32,817 nucleotides of DNA from contig DXJG01000013.1 of the NCBI GenBank assembly GCA_019056805.1, positions 1-32,817 on the forward strand, read 5' to 3'. Below, one piece after another: positions 7,806 through 16,553 of this stretch. The notes below the pieces were generated by a model that saw nothing but the letters and a program-made list of their open reading frames with translations, did no database searches and had not been told where the DNA came from. A program made the translations under genes and the position numbers. The DNA comes from Candidatus Baldrarchaeota archaeon (lineage in GTDB: Archaea > Asgardarchaeota > Baldrarchaeia > Baldrarchaeales > DXJG01). Every line of letters starts with the position of its first letter. Position 1 is the stretch's first letter.

Positions 7806-8592
7806 AAAAAGATATGAAAACCTCATATACAAAAAAGAAGATGGAATAGCTTGGATAATCCTAAACCGACCGCACAGACTCAACACTTTTACAGCAGATA
7901 TGATGTTAGAACTCGGAAAAGCTCTTGACGAAGCAGAACAAGATAAAGAAGTCAGATGTATTGTTATAACAGGGGCAGGTGATAAAGCATTTAGTGCAGG
8001 AGCAGATATAACAGCTTTCACTGGTTTAAAACCAGCAACAACCGCAGTTGAAGCTTCAATGAGAGGACAAGAAGTCATCAACAAAATTGAGAGACTATCC
8101 AAACCAGTAATAGCCTCAATTAATGGATATTGCCTTGGCGGAGGCTTAGAACTAGCATTAGCATGTGACTTCAGAATAGCTGCGGAGCACGCTCAACTTG
8201 GAAGTCCAGAAATAAAACTTGGGCTAATACCCGGCTGGGGTGGAACGCAAAGACTTGTTAGACTTGTAGGGCTTGCAAAAGCAAAAGAGCTTGTAATGCT
8301 TGGCGATAGAATCACAGCAGAAGAGGCGTTAAAAATCGGCTTAGTTAATAAAGTTGTGCCTTACGACAAACTTGAAGAAGAAACCAAGAAATTCGCCGAG
8401 AAGCTGGTTAAAGGTCCACCAGTTGCACTCAAGTATGCAAAATACGCATTAAACTTTGGTGCACAAGTACCCTTGGAAGTTGGCTTAAAACTTGAAGCTA
8501 GTGCTTTCGGCCTTGTCTTCTCCACAAAAGATTTAATCGAAGGCGTAACCGCTTTCATGTCTAAAAGAGAGCCAGAGTTCAAAGGAGAATAA
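7798..8592 (+). CDS. Enoyl-CoA hydratase / crotonase
   Basis: 264 residues. Both catalytic glutamates are present: E118 in GGGLELALACD and E138 in GSPEIKLGLIPG. The oxyanion-hole stretches AFSAGADI and INGYCLGGG and the GWGGTQRL motif are also intact, so hydratase activity (crotonyl-CoA to 3-hydroxybutyryl-CoA and longer homologues) is likely. The ATG overlaps the preceding stop by eight bases, with GGGGG at 7783-7787 as ribosome site. The open frame extends upstream but only over dehydrogenase codons. With the dehydrogenase and thiolase it supplies three of the four beta-oxidation steps; no acyl-CoA dehydrogenase is in the window. Confidence 0.92.
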   Translation: MSEKRYENLIYKKEDGIAWIILNRPHRLNTFTADMMLELGKALDEAEQDKEVRCIVITGAGDKAFSAGADITAFTGLKPATTAVEASMRGQEVINKIERLSKPVIASINGYCLGGGLELALACDFRIAAEHAQLGSPEIKLGLIPGWGGTQRLVRLVGLAKAKELVMLGDRITAEEALKIGLVNKVVPYDKLEEETKKFAEKLVKGPPVALKYAKYALNFGAQVPLEVGLKLEASAFGLVFSTKDLIEGVTAFMSKREPEFKGE

Positions 8593-8612
8593 ACAATATT
8601 TCTTTCTTTTAT

Positions 8613-8642
8613 TTTAATTTTACAGCGGTTCTAAAAATTAAA
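8613..8642. terminator. AT-rich hairpin between convergent genes
   Basis: TTTAATTTT (8613-8621) pairs with AAAATTAAA (8634-8642), with T-rich and A-rich flanks on either side. It lies in the 80-base gap between the enoyl-CoA hydratase and SCP2 stop codons, so it could end transcription in both directions. Confidence 0.35.
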
Positions 8643-8672
8643 TAAAATAAGAAATTAAGAAAGTAGTTGTTT

Positions 8673-9014
8673 TTATCCGCTTGCGACTTTATCAAGTATT
8701 GTTTTTAGTTTCATAGCATCCTCAAGTGAACCTTCGATTCTTAGTTGTCCTGACATATATGCTGCCACAGAATCTAATTCTCCTTTTAGTATTTGTTCCC
8801 ATACTGCTGAATCAGCTGTTAAAACTAGTGATGGGTTTTCATGTTGACCTTTTGCAACGTTAAATGTGCCTTCTTTTACTTCTACATAGCAAGGTTCTCC
8901 GTCTGTAACCATTATTTGGAAAACTTTTTCGAAACCTTCAAGTTCGCTTTTTAATTCTTCGATTTTTGAAGCCTTTTCTTCAAAAAGTTCCTTAAGTAGT
9001 TCATAGATGCTCAT
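8673..9014 (-). CDS. SCP2 sterol-carrier-domain protein
   Basis: 113 residues covering a single SCP2 domain. An N-terminal helix pair is followed by VFQIMVTDGEPCYVEVKEGTF, PSLVLTADSAVWEQILKGELD, and AAYMSGQLRIEGSLEDAMKL, the characteristic W-x-x-x-x-x-G-x-x-D and G-K/Q-L-x-x-x-G-D/S blocks. The family binds lipids and acyl-CoA in a hydrophobic tunnel. A soluble acyl-CoA or lipid carrier serving the neighbouring enzymes is a reasonable inference. GGGAGGT lies about seven bases before the ATG, and a TATA-like TTTTAAATTAAG (about 9036-9047) precedes it, so the gene probably has its own promoter. Confidence 0.85.
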   Translation of the reverse strand: MSIYELLKELFEEKASKIEELKSELEGFEKVFQIMVTDGEPCYVEVKEGTFNVAKGQHENPSLVLTADSAVWEQILKGELDSVAAYMSGQLRIEGSLEDAMKLKTILDKVASG

Positions 9015-9070
9015 ATTATATACCTCCCTTCCTATTTCACTTAATTTAAAACAAGCTTACATAAAAAATT

Positions 9071-10486
9071 TTAGGTATATTGTTGTTTTCGCTGGTAAAA
9101 TTCATAAACTTTAGCTAGCGCATTAGCAGCCCTTATAATGGATGTAAATACTGGTATCTTGGCATTTAAAAACTGATTTTTGGCTTCTAACCATGCTTGT
9201 TCACAATAAGTTAAGGGAAGAACAACTAGAAAAGGCTTATCCGCAGCTAAATATTGACGTCCAGTTTCAACAAAAATTTTAATCATTTTTTTAACTATGC
9301 CGCGTTGACCGAAACTTTCTCTCAAAGTTAAAAAGTGAACTTGAAAATCAAAAATAAGAGCATCAATATATTCCATAACTTCCTGTAAAACAAACTCTAC
9401 AGCATTAGGATCAAAAAAGGAACTAGCTAAATCAATAGGATTTTTAATATTCACACCAACTGGTTGAACTACTCTGTGAATTTTTTCTTGAACTTCTCGA
9501 GGCAACTCGGGAATATTAAAACCAAACTGTGCAGCTACATCTGTACAAACAACGCTAGAACCACCACTAATCGAAAGAATACCAATATTTCTACCCTCGG
9601 GCGGCGGAAGAAAAGAGAAAGCACAGAGAAGATCAATCATTTCCTCTAAACTATGAACACTTACAGCATTAGCCTGTTTAAAAACACTTTCCCATATCTG
9701 AGCAGAACCAGCCAAAGCACCTGTATGGGAAGCAACAGCTTTAGAACCCAGTTCAGTGATTCCACCTTTCCAAACAACAACAGGTTTTTCAACTGTTGTT
9801 TTCTTTAAAACAGACAATAGCTTACTACCGTTTTTTATTCCCTCAATATATAACCCGATAATTTTTGTCTCTTCGTCCCAACGAAGGTATTCTAAAAGAT
9901 CAGTACTATCAAGATCAGCTGCATTTCCATAAGAGAAAACTTTCGAGAATTTCAGACCCCAAACAGCACCACAAATAACAACACCGATAGCATTTCCACC
10001 ACTTTGAGAAATAAAACCTACATTTCCACTATCTTTCGGCAGGTCAGGTCTAAAACTTAATTTTCGTCTTGGAGCATAAACACCCATACAATTTGGTCCA
10101 AAAGCTTTAATCCCAGTTTTTTTAACAATCTCAGCAACTTTCTTCTCCAATAAAACTCCTTCTTTTGTACCTGTTTCAGAAAAACCAGATGAAAAAATAG
10201 TAACCAATTTAACATCCTTTTTAGCACAGTCTTCTAAAACTTTCGGGACAATTGGAGCAGGAACAGCAATTATAGCAAAATCCACATCTTGAGGAATATC
10301 TAAAATACTTGGATAACATTTAAGCCCTAAAACTTCTTTCTCCTTAGGATTTACTGGGAAAATTTTCCCTGGAAAACCGTATTCTAAAAAAGATCTAACC
10401 CAGTAAAATCCTCTCGTGCGAGAAGCCCCAATGATGGCAACGGATTTAGGTTTCAATAAATTATCAAAGCTCATGGGGTCGAACAC
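9071..10486 (-). CDS. Acyl-CoA synthetase (ADP-forming), alpha subunit, stand-alone
   Basis: 471 residues. The N-terminal CoA-binding Rossmann domain (residues 6-135) contains KPKSVAIIGASRTRG, FPVNPKEKEVLGLKCYPS and KAFGPNCMGVY. The succinyl-CoA-ligase-like domains follow, with GNVGFISQSGG and the phosphorylated histidine H254 in KAVASHTGALAGS. The enzyme converts acyl-CoA, ADP and phosphate to the acid and ATP in archaeal fermentation, but needs an ATP-grasp beta subunit. None is encoded here, either fused or adjacent, so it must be elsewhere. The GTG start is supported by GAGGG seven bases upstream; the first ATG (four codons in) has no such site. Upstream, CTTAAAATTT near 10524-10533 could be the TATA box. 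Confidence 0.88.
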   Translation of the reverse strand: MFDPMSFDNLLKPKSVAIIGASRTRGFYWVRSFLEYGFPGKIFPVNPKEKEVLGLKCYPSILDIPQDVDFAIIAVPAPIVPKVLEDCAKKDVKLVTIFSSGFSETGTKEGVLLEKKVAEIVKKTGIKAFGPNCMGVYAPRRKLSFRPDLPKDSGNVGFISQSGGNAIGVVICGAVWGLKFSKVFSYGNAADLDSTDLLEYLRWDEETKIIGLYIEGIKNGSKLLSVLKKTTVEKPVVVWKGGITELGSKAVASHTGALAGSAQIWESVFKQANAVSVHSLEEMIDLLCAFSFLPPPEGRNIGILSISGGSSVVCTDVAAQFGFNIPELPREVQEKIHRVVQPVGVNIKNPIDLASSFFDPNAVEFVLQEVMEYIDALIFDFQVHFLTLRESFGQRGIVKKMIKIFVETGRQYLAADKPFLVVLPLTYCEQAWLEAKNQFLNAKIPVFTSIIRAANALAKVYEFYQRKQQYT

Positions 10487-10831
10487 TATAGTTCCCTCAA
10501 CATCATTTGTTTTGTTGCATGAAATTTTAAGTTAAAGCTAAACTTAATGAAAGCAATTACAACAACTACAGCTAAAACTGTTATAAATACTTAAGTTTCA
10601 CACAACACACTAACTTAAGCTTCAAGACTATATAAGAAATAGGTCATTGTTTATAGCAGTTTCATAGCTTCATAGAAGGCACATTACCGATAAAATAACA
10701 TTACATGATGAATATCATACCTAACGCTTTCAATATTTCAGTTTGTTATAATAAATCACAATCTTAGAAGATTCCAAAATTCTCTAAACTCACATTGATG
10801 TAAAATTGAAAAGAAAATTAGATAGTTGTGT
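10487..10831. other. 345-base intergenic stretch
   Basis: AT-rich. It holds the putative promoter of the acyl-CoA synthetase gene on its left side (including a second TATA-like GTATTTATAAC on the minus strand near 10578-10588) and the 3' flank of the DUF389 gene. I see no open frame, RNA fold or repeat in the rest. Confidence 0.4.
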
Positions 10832-11836
10832 TTAAATTCTGGTTAGTAAATCAAGAATAATGACAGCAGCTGTTAAAAATGATAAAATTGAGATTGCTCT
10901 AAGTATGTAGAACTTTGCAACTTTCTTCTCATAATATCTTCTTGGACCAATATTAAGAAGGATAGGAGCAAGAAGAGAACCAATTAAAAGACCAAGAACG
11001 TTTTCAAGAGTAAGTAAAAATGATCCAAGAAACATTTGAGAATCTAACATTCCAATAGCTATACCAACAACCACAGAAGGAGGTAATACCGCAGCAGCTA
11101 TAGCTATTCCAGCAAGAATTTCTGGTATATCCATTGCCATAGCCATAATCGCTGCAAATCCAAGCAAAATCGTCATAATAACATAAATTAAGCTTGGCTC
11201 ACTTCTTAACATTATTTCAGACCCGGTTTCAAGAGGGAAAATAAATCGCAATAGAAAAGTAAGTAGAGCTGAGAAAGAGATTACTACCCCTACGAAAGAT
11301 AATAGCTCGAGTAAAGCTTTTAACGAATCTTTTATTTTTCCAAGAGCAGAATTGATCGAAAAACTGTATATTGGTCCCAATATTGGTGACAATAACATTG
11401 CACCAATTATAATTGCTATGTTGTTTAAGAAAAGGCCTATTAGGGCTATTAAACCAGCAACTACGGTGAGAGTAAGTTTTGGAACATCTATTATTGTATA
11501 TTTTTTTGCTTCCAATAGAAGCTTTTCTATCGGAGTTTGTGGCTTTATTTTTCCATTTCTATTCAGTTTCCCTCTTATCCGGTCAAATTTCGTCGATATA
11601 GCTGCCTCAACATTAGAAACAAGCATAATATTTTTTGAAAATCTGAAATCAATATTTTCCATTAATTCCTGAATTAGTTCATTAAGAATTTCATCAGGAA
11701 CAAGCAAGTCAACATGATATATTTTACTCCCATCTGATTCCATTTCCTCAACATATTTTGGTAAATCTCTAGATTCGATAATACTTATTGCTTTTTTAAA
11801 GCTCCTTTCCAGCAAGTATAATTCTAATTTTTTCAT
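10832..11836 (-). CDS. DUF389 family membrane protein
   Basis: 334 residues. A soluble N-terminal domain of about 115 residues (ferredoxin-like alternating strands, including KIYHVDLLVPDEILNELI) is followed by roughly seven transmembrane helices. Conserved DUF389 blocks are present: IALIGLFLNNIAIIIGAMLL, SPILGPIYSFSI and GIAIAAAVLPPSVVVGIAIG. The family is widespread, but its transport or signalling role is unproven. GGTGA lies about seven bases before the ATG. There is no obvious operon partner. Confidence 0.85.
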   Translation of the reverse strand: MKKLELYLLERSFKKAISIIESRDLPKYVEEMESDGSKIYHVDLLVPDEILNELIQELMENIDFRFSKNIMLVSNVEAAISTKFDRIRGKLNRNGKIKPQTPIEKLLLEAKKYTIIDVPKLTLTVVAGLIALIGLFLNNIAIIIGAMLLSPILGPIYSFSINSALGKIKDSLKALLELLSFVGVVISFSALLTFLLRFIFPLETGSEIMLRSEPSLIYVIMTILLGFAAIMAMAMDIPEILAGIAIAAAVLPPSVVVGIAIGMLDSQMFLGSFLLTLENVLGLLIGSLLAPILLNIGPRRYYEKKVAKFYILRAISILSFLTAAVIILDLLTRI

Positions 11837-12169
11837 TACTCTTCACCTTCCCAGTAACATTGGCAGAAGTTAGTGAACCCCTTACATTCAAGCAAACCAC
11901 AAGGTATCAACTTAAACAAAAGAGAGCTACTGAGTGCCTCATCACTCTATATCACTAATTCATACTCCATGAGTCACCTTATTTGTAAACAAGTTTTTAT
12001 TAAGCTTTTAAGTAACCTATTGTTCACATAATAATTTTTTAAGTGTTTCGCTTCAAAAATTTAGATTTACTAACCTTTTTTCGTTTAAAAAGACGTAAAA
12101 AAACTGTTTTCAATTTCAATAACCCATTTCAAAAATAAAGATTAAAAAGAAAGCATTTGTCTATTTCTT
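11837..12169. other. 333-base intergenic stretch
   Basis: It separates two minus-strand genes. The left part carries the ribosome site and presumably the promoter of the DUF389 gene; the right part is the T/A-rich 3' flank of the secreted protein. I see no coding or RNA structure. Confidence 0.35.
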
Positions 12170-12784
12170 TTAAACAACGGAAGTAATACCTGTTTCTTCT
12201 ATCGTTGCAGTTGCGTGGACAACCCCACCAACGTTATGCTCCGTGAGAAATATTGTTTTTCCCTTTTCAGCTTTACAATATATATCAATGTATAGTTTGT
12301 ATGTTATGCCTTTTTGTAAAGTTACTGGTTCATCGAATCTTATTAAAATCGGTAAGGTTCTATTTGAAGTTATAAGTAGATTTCCTTCTTCATCGTATGC
12401 ATTTATGTTTCTTGCATATAAATGAAGAGCTCTATAGGTACCCTCAGCAACGAAAAGATCATCGTAACCTTTAACAAATTCAAGACCATTAGCACTTAAA
12501 TTCAACGATATACTTACATCCTGAGCCACGACAGCCTGCCCTGGTACATTTGAATGTTCACCCTCTCCTGCTGGTATCCAAACGAATCTCACAACTTCCA
12601 TCAGAATGTAACTGTAATTTAACTGTACAGGATGTCCAGGTGGCGGTGGATCAATAAAATACACATCCACAACTGCTGCTCCAGCAATATAACCTTGAAT
12701 ATTTGATCCATAATATGTCCACGTTAAACCTAATGCCAATACTGCGAACAATACAGCTATTATAGTTCTCTCTTTTCGATTCAA
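12170..12784 (-). CDS. Secreted or membrane-anchored DUF4382-like protein
   Basis: 204 residues. One N-terminal hydrophobic segment (IIAVLFAVLALGLTWTYYG, residues 8-26) acts as signal anchor. The rest is a beta-rich extracellular domain beginning VVDVYFIDPPPP. The order of strands, with a segment about a tunable amount (FVAEGTYRALHLYARNINAY) followed by ILIRFDEPVTLQKGITYKL, resembles DUF4382, where a carboxypeptidase-like beta-sandwich is suspected. The assignment is tentative. TTG is the start: GGGGTGA (12792-12798) is seven bases upstream and no ATG lies near it. The gene is divergent from the winged-helix gene, sharing a 131-base promoter region. Confidence 0.6.
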   Translation of the reverse strand: MNRKERTIIAVLFAVLALGLTWTYYGSNIQGYIAGAAVVDVYFIDPPPPGHPVQLNYSYILMEVVRFVWIPAGEGEHSNVPGQAVVAQDVSISLNLSANGLEFVKGYDDLFVAEGTYRALHLYARNINAYDEEGNLLITSNRTLPILIRFDEPVTLQKGITYKLYIDIYCKAEKGKTIFLTEHNVGGVVHATATIEETGITSVV

Positions 12785-12915
12785 TTGTTTTCACCCCAAA
12801 ACTTTAAATTTAACTTGATACAATTATGTTAAAATGAAAATATAATCTTTTAGTTACACTTTTATCGAAATCTAACATTCGACCCCAATCGAAGTACACA
12901 GGAAGGCCTCCTAAA

Positions 12916-13254
12916 ATGTCAAAGAAAAACAAAGATGAATCGATTATATTTGAAGCAGCATCACACCCAGCTAGAAGAAAAATAATAAAATTAATCGGAG
13001 AAAAAGGAGGCGTCACATATAAAGATTTATCAAAACTCGGAATAGAAACCGGAACACTCTACTTCCATTTAAATTCCCTCATGAGCAAACCATATCCAAT
13101 AATTCAACGAGACGAAAAGAAAAGATATATCTTAACACCTTTAGGAGAACTAACCTACAAATTAATAACAGAAACCGAAGACAAAATCGCATGGATCACA
13201 ACTAAAGAAACCTCAAAAACATCTAAACTACCCGCAAATATAGGAAAACCCTAG
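12916..13254 (+). CDS. Winged-helix regulator, N-terminal part of a split gene
   Basis: 112 residues as read. It begins MSKKNKDESIIFEAASHPARRKIIKLIGE, a typical ArsR-like winged helix: the A-x-x-H-P-x-R-R motif, then VTYKDLSKLGIETGTLYFHLNSL as the recognition helix-turn-helix, and KRYILTPLGELTYKLI as the wing and last helix. The frame ends at TAG 13252-13254, just after a basic linker. In the -1 frame an open stretch without a start codon continues directly into a membrane domain (next entry). Many archaeal proteins fuse this winged helix to a multi-helix membrane domain, so this looks like the cytoplasmic half of a one-component membrane regulator. GGAAGG at 12901-12906 serves the ATG; AAAATATAATC at 12836-12846 is a likely TATA box. 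Confidence 0.75.
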   Translation: MSKKNKDESIIFEAASHPARRKIIKLIGEKGGVTYKDLSKLGIETGTLYFHLNSLMSKPYPIIQRDEKKRYILTPLGELTYKLITETEDKIAWITTKETSKTSKLPANIGKP

Positions 13255-13766
13255 GATTTAAACAAATTTTACAAACAATATATAAAACACCAAAAAGCTA
13301 TATTCCCAATGCAATAACACTCTCAACACTATATGGCATCACCTCATTTTATTCAGAACAAACACCCTTAATCTTACTGATACTTCCCCGTAAATTGCCT
13401 TTGCTACAAACAATAGCCTTGGCAATACTCTCTTGGCTTACAATATTCGGCATTTCCGAAATGCTCTCCAGAGGAATCTATAAAAAAACGGAGAATACAA
13501 CCAAACTCTTAGTAGGGTCAACCATTCCATTAATACCTCCCACAATAAGTATGGGACTAAACATCCTAGTCAAATCTTTTAACCTCCGATTTTTCCCAAG
13601 AACAACATTAGCTATATCAATATTCTTCCTTTTCTCAGAAGTATGGTCACTATGGACATTAACATACACGATAGGCTTAGCAAAAGACCTAAAACCTACC
13701 AAAGCAGCACTAATAGCACTAATAATAGGATACATAAATTTAACATTGCTACAACTCCTTAAATGA
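13227..13766 (+). pseudogene. Membrane-domain part of the split winged-helix regulator
   Basis: The frame one base back from the winged-helix gene is open from 13227 to TAA at 13764-13766 and encodes about 160 residues of membrane protein. After the overlap it reads TLGFKQILQTIYKTPKSYIP, then four or five hydrophobic helices (LLQTIALAILSWLTIFGI, KLLVGSTIPLIPPTISMG, TTLAISIFFLFSEVWSLWT, AALIALIIGYINLTLLQLL). The K-T-P-K-x-Y/F opening followed by paired helices resembles Yip1-like domains, tentatively. The first candidate start (TTG 13395) falls inside the first membrane segment and lacks a ribosome site, so this is unlikely to be an independent gene. A one-base loss in the A-tract near 13245-13248 would explain the split; a sequencing error is possible. 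Confidence 0.6.
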
Positions 13767-14004
13767 CAGTAGAAATACGAAAAGGGTGAGAAAAAGACTT
13801 AAATCTGATAGAGTAATACTTTTTCTAAATTCAGTAATACTAATCTGGTGCCATGTAATGACTAAAATAACTATGATTGGTTATTAATTTAGACTATCTA
13901 TTTTGAAGCTGTTAAAAAATGAATGAAGTTACATAAAATTTCATTACTAAAATCAGTGTTTTTATAGTATGAAGATTATTCTCTAAAAATGGAGAGATAT
14001 TTAT

Positions 14005-14529
14005 ATGGATGAGAAAGAGCTTAAGAGATTTGTAAAACCTTACTATGAGTCTAAAGATATTATGCACAATTTTTCTCACGTTTTAAGAATATTGCGAGAA
14101 GCTGAAAAACTTGCTAAAAACTACGATATTGGCAAAGAACTTTTAACGTATGGAGCATATTTGCATGGAGTAGTGCCTAAACATGAAGAAGCAGCGAGAC
14201 AATTTCTTAAAAAGCAGGGTTTGTCTGAGCAGAGAATCAACCAAATTATCCAAGTCGCATGGGAATCGCATAAAGAAGTTGAACCACAGCCCATTGAAGG
14301 AAAAATTCTACACGATGCGCATCTAATTGAAGGAGGAAAAACCTTCATGATCGTAAAATCTCTAATAACAGGAGCACTACGAGGACAAACCCTACAAGAA
14401 ACAATAAAATACATCGAAAATAATCTGCTAGGCAAATTTCACTGCTATTTGCCAGAAGCAAAAAAGCTCTACAAGGAAAAAGAAATTTTTGCACGAGAAT
14501 TCCTAAAAGAATTAAAGAAGCATCTTTGA
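14005..14529 (+). CDS. HD-domain protein with altered HD doublet
   Basis: 174 residues. The HD-superfamily layout is clear: H21 and H25 in MHNFSHVLRILREAEKLA, then GAYLHGVVPKHEEAARQFLKKQG, then VAWESHKEVEPQPIEGKILHDAHLIE (H89 and D104). This matches the YedJ-like group of HD phosphohydrolases. The central doublet that normally reads L-H-D-I is L-H54-G55 here, so one metal ligand is missing, although H60, H89 and D104 remain. The protein may have reduced or different metal-dependent phosphohydrolase activity; no substrate can be inferred. GGAGAGAT precedes the ATG by six to eight bases. The gene stands alone ahead of the iron transporter gene. Confidence 0.75.
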   Translation: MDEKELKRFVKPYYESKDIMHNFSHVLRILREAEKLAKNYDIGKELLTYGAYLHGVVPKHEEAARQFLKKQGLSEQRINQIIQVAWESHKEVEPQPIEGKILHDAHLIEGGKTFMIVKSLITGALRGQTLQETIKYIENNLLGKFHCYLPEAKKLYKEKEIFAREFLKELKKHL

Positions 14530-14615
14530 ATCTTATTTTCAGTTGTTTGCTCTAGATTGTAGTACATTATTATTTAAATTGTTCAGTTTTAGTATTTTAG
14601 TGCTGGTGAGTTGAA

Positions 14616-15587
14616 ATGATGAAGGAGGTTATCAATTTCTACATTGATGAGATGAAAGACTCGACATTATACAAAGCTTTAGCAAAGATTGAAAAAGATG
14701 AGGACATAAAAAAAGAGTTGTTGAAGCTATCTTCAATGGAGAAGGGTCACGCAGATTTTTGGAAAACATTTCTCCTAAGTAGAGGAGTTAAAGTTAAAGA
14801 ATACAAACCCAGTTTCATTATAGGGTTATATAGGGTTCTTCGGAAAATTTTTGGTCTTGCTTTTACCTCAAAAGTTATGGAAATGGGTGAAGCGAAAGCA
14901 ATTAGAAAATACTATGAATTTTACCAGAAAGCTGATATATCTGAAGAAGAAAAGAAGCAAATAGAGAAAATAATCGAAGACGAACTGTTACATGAAGATG
15001 TTTTCCATAAAATGAGTAGTAGCGAAAAAATAGAACATATACGAGATGTTTTCCTCGGAATGAACGATGGCCTCGTAGAGATACTGGCAACAGTTGCAGG
15101 ACTAACTGGAGCATACAGCGGAAACCCCTACATTGTAGGAATTATAGGGAGCATAGTAGGTATTTCAGGTATGCTTTCAATGGTTATAGGAACTTACATA
15201 TCTGTAAAGAATCAAAGACAGGTAAAAGAACAGAAAATATTTGAGAATAGGGTTTTACATGAACTTTTAAACCAAAAAATGGGTATAGAAGAGACTTTAG
15301 AGAATCCTTTAAAAGCTGCATATTATACAGGGCTCTTCTATCTTCTCGGAACAATCCTAACAGTATTCCCCTTCTTCCTAGGGTTAAACAGCACATCCGC
15401 TCTTTTAACATCCGCTACTGCAGCTATCATTGCATGGATTATTTCAGGTTTCATAGTAGCGTTAACCAGCGGCTTAAGTGCCACAAGAAAGATATTAGAA
15501 ATGCTTATAACAGGCCTAGGAGCTGCGACCATAACCTACACAATAGGTTCGCTTATATCATCTATCTTAGGAATAAGCCTCCTATAA
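14616..15587 (+). CDS. Ferritin-like domain fused to VIT1/CCC1 iron-manganese transporter
   Basis: 323 residues in two parts. Residues 1-135 form a rubrerythrin/ferritin-like four-helix bundle with metal ligands in E42-x2-H45 (SMEKGH), E89/E92 (MEMGEAKA) and E123-x2-H126 (EDELLHEDVF). Residues about 140-323 form a VIT1/CCC1 membrane domain: HIRDVFLGMNDGLVEILATV, then GIIGSIVGISGMLSMVIGTYISVKNQ, then three C-terminal helices. Related fused proteins (for example membrane-bound ferritin in bacteria) export Fe2+ or Mn2+ and protect against metal and peroxide stress, so this protein probably does too. GGTGAG lies five bases before the first of two adjacent ATGs. Confidence 0.88.
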   Translation: MMKEVINFYIDEMKDSTLYKALAKIEKDEDIKKELLKLSSMEKGHADFWKTFLLSRGVKVKEYKPSFIIGLYRVLRKIFGLAFTSKVMEMGEAKAIRKYYEFYQKADISEEEKKQIEKIIEDELLHEDVFHKMSSSEKIEHIRDVFLGMNDGLVEILATVAGLTGAYSGNPYIVGIIGSIVGISGMLSMVIGTYISVKNQRQVKEQKIFENRVLHELLNQKMGIEETLENPLKAAYYTGLFYLLGTILTVFPFFLGLNSTSALLTSATAAIIAWIISGFIVALTSGLSATRKILEMLITGLGAATITYTIGSLISSILGISLL

Positions 15588-15732
15588 CAAGTATCAAACT
15601 CATCTAACAATTTCCACAACCATTTATATTTAAATATTTGTGTAAAATAGTGTTTTAAAGCTAATATTGCATTTTTAGAAATCTTAAAAATCAGTTAATT
15701 CTATCAAAGGTAAATAGTTATAATTATCATTG

Positions 15733-15742
15733 TAATATATAG
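15733..15742 (+). promoter_or_regulatory. TATA box of the coiled-coil pair
   Basis: TAATATATAG about 45 bases before ATG 15785, in a spacing that gives a short leader. No comparable box lies between the two coiled-coil genes, so they form one transcript. Confidence 0.45.
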
Positions 15743-15784
15743 TCATAGACTTTGAATAGTTTAATATCAATTGGAGCTGGTTAA

Positions 15785-16531
15785 ATGTCTAGTGTTTCTA
15801 CCCTTTTATTATCTTTAAAAAAGAACAAAGCAACCTTAACAGAGTTAAAAGAAGCTTTTAACCGCAGTATTGACATGATTAGCCGAGACCTAGATTCGTT
15901 AACTGAGCGATTAGAACGGTTAAAAAATAAACTCGAAGAAAGACAAAGCATCGAAGAAGAAAAAGAAAAAACAGTATCAGAATTAGAAGCCGCCGTTTCT
16001 AATTTAGAAAGAGAAAAAACACAAACAGAAACCAAGCTTTCAACACTTAAAGAAACCGAATCCCAGCTCAATGAACAACTAAAGGAACTAGAAAGCGAAT
16101 TAATCAAAGTTCAAGATAATATAACCAAAATGAAAGATAGTATTTCCAAGCTTACCCAAGCTTGCAAAGAAAAAGAAGATGAAATCACCAGATTAGAAAA
16201 GCAAATTGAGGACATAAAGAAAGAACATGATAAGGCTATAGCTTCTTTAAGATCATCATACGAAAAAGAATCAAATAGACTAAACGAATTAAAAGCAAAA
16301 TATTCTGCCCTGAAATTTTTGATAAAGAAAAACATTTTGGAAATACCAGAACTCAAAGTAATTCAAGTAATAAAAGATCAAAAAACTACAACCATCAGCT
16401 TCATAGAGAAAAGCACCTCACTAAAAACATCATTCATTCAACACGTTGTTAAAGGATTAGCTGACAGAGGAGTTATAGAATATAATGCAAGTACAGGCGA
16501 AATAAAGACTTTGAGAGAAATTGAAATTTAA
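15785..16531 (+). CDS. Coiled-coil protein with C-terminal winged-helix-like domain (first of a tandem pair)
   Basis: 248 residues; no known family recognised. A short N-terminal segment (MSSVSTLLLSLKKNKATL) leads into a long charged coiled coil (about residues 20-172) with regular heptads. The last about 70 residues form a compact alpha/beta domain (FLIKKNILEIPELKVIQVIK, then SFIQHVVKGLADRGVIEYN) that looks like a winged helix: helix, helix, long helix, then a hairpin with STGEIKTL. This domain aligns without gaps over 66 positions to the end of the next protein, so they are paralogs. There is no signal peptide or membrane helix. GGAG at 15773-15776 is eight bases before the ATG. It could be a DNA-binding or scaffold protein that dimerises through the coil; this is inference. 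Confidence 0.75.
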   Translation: MSSVSTLLLSLKKNKATLTELKEAFNRSIDMISRDLDSLTERLERLKNKLEERQSIEEEKEKTVSELEAAVSNLEREKTQTETKLSTLKETESQLNEQLKELESELIKVQDNITKMKDSISKLTQACKEKEDEITRLEKQIEDIKKEHDKAIASLRSSYEKESNRLNELKAKYSALKFLIKKNILEIPELKVIQVIKDQKTTTISFIEKSTSLKTSFIQHVVKGLADRGVIEYNASTGEIKTLREIEI

Positions 16532-16553
16532 TTTAAGAATGGAGGTTCCAATA

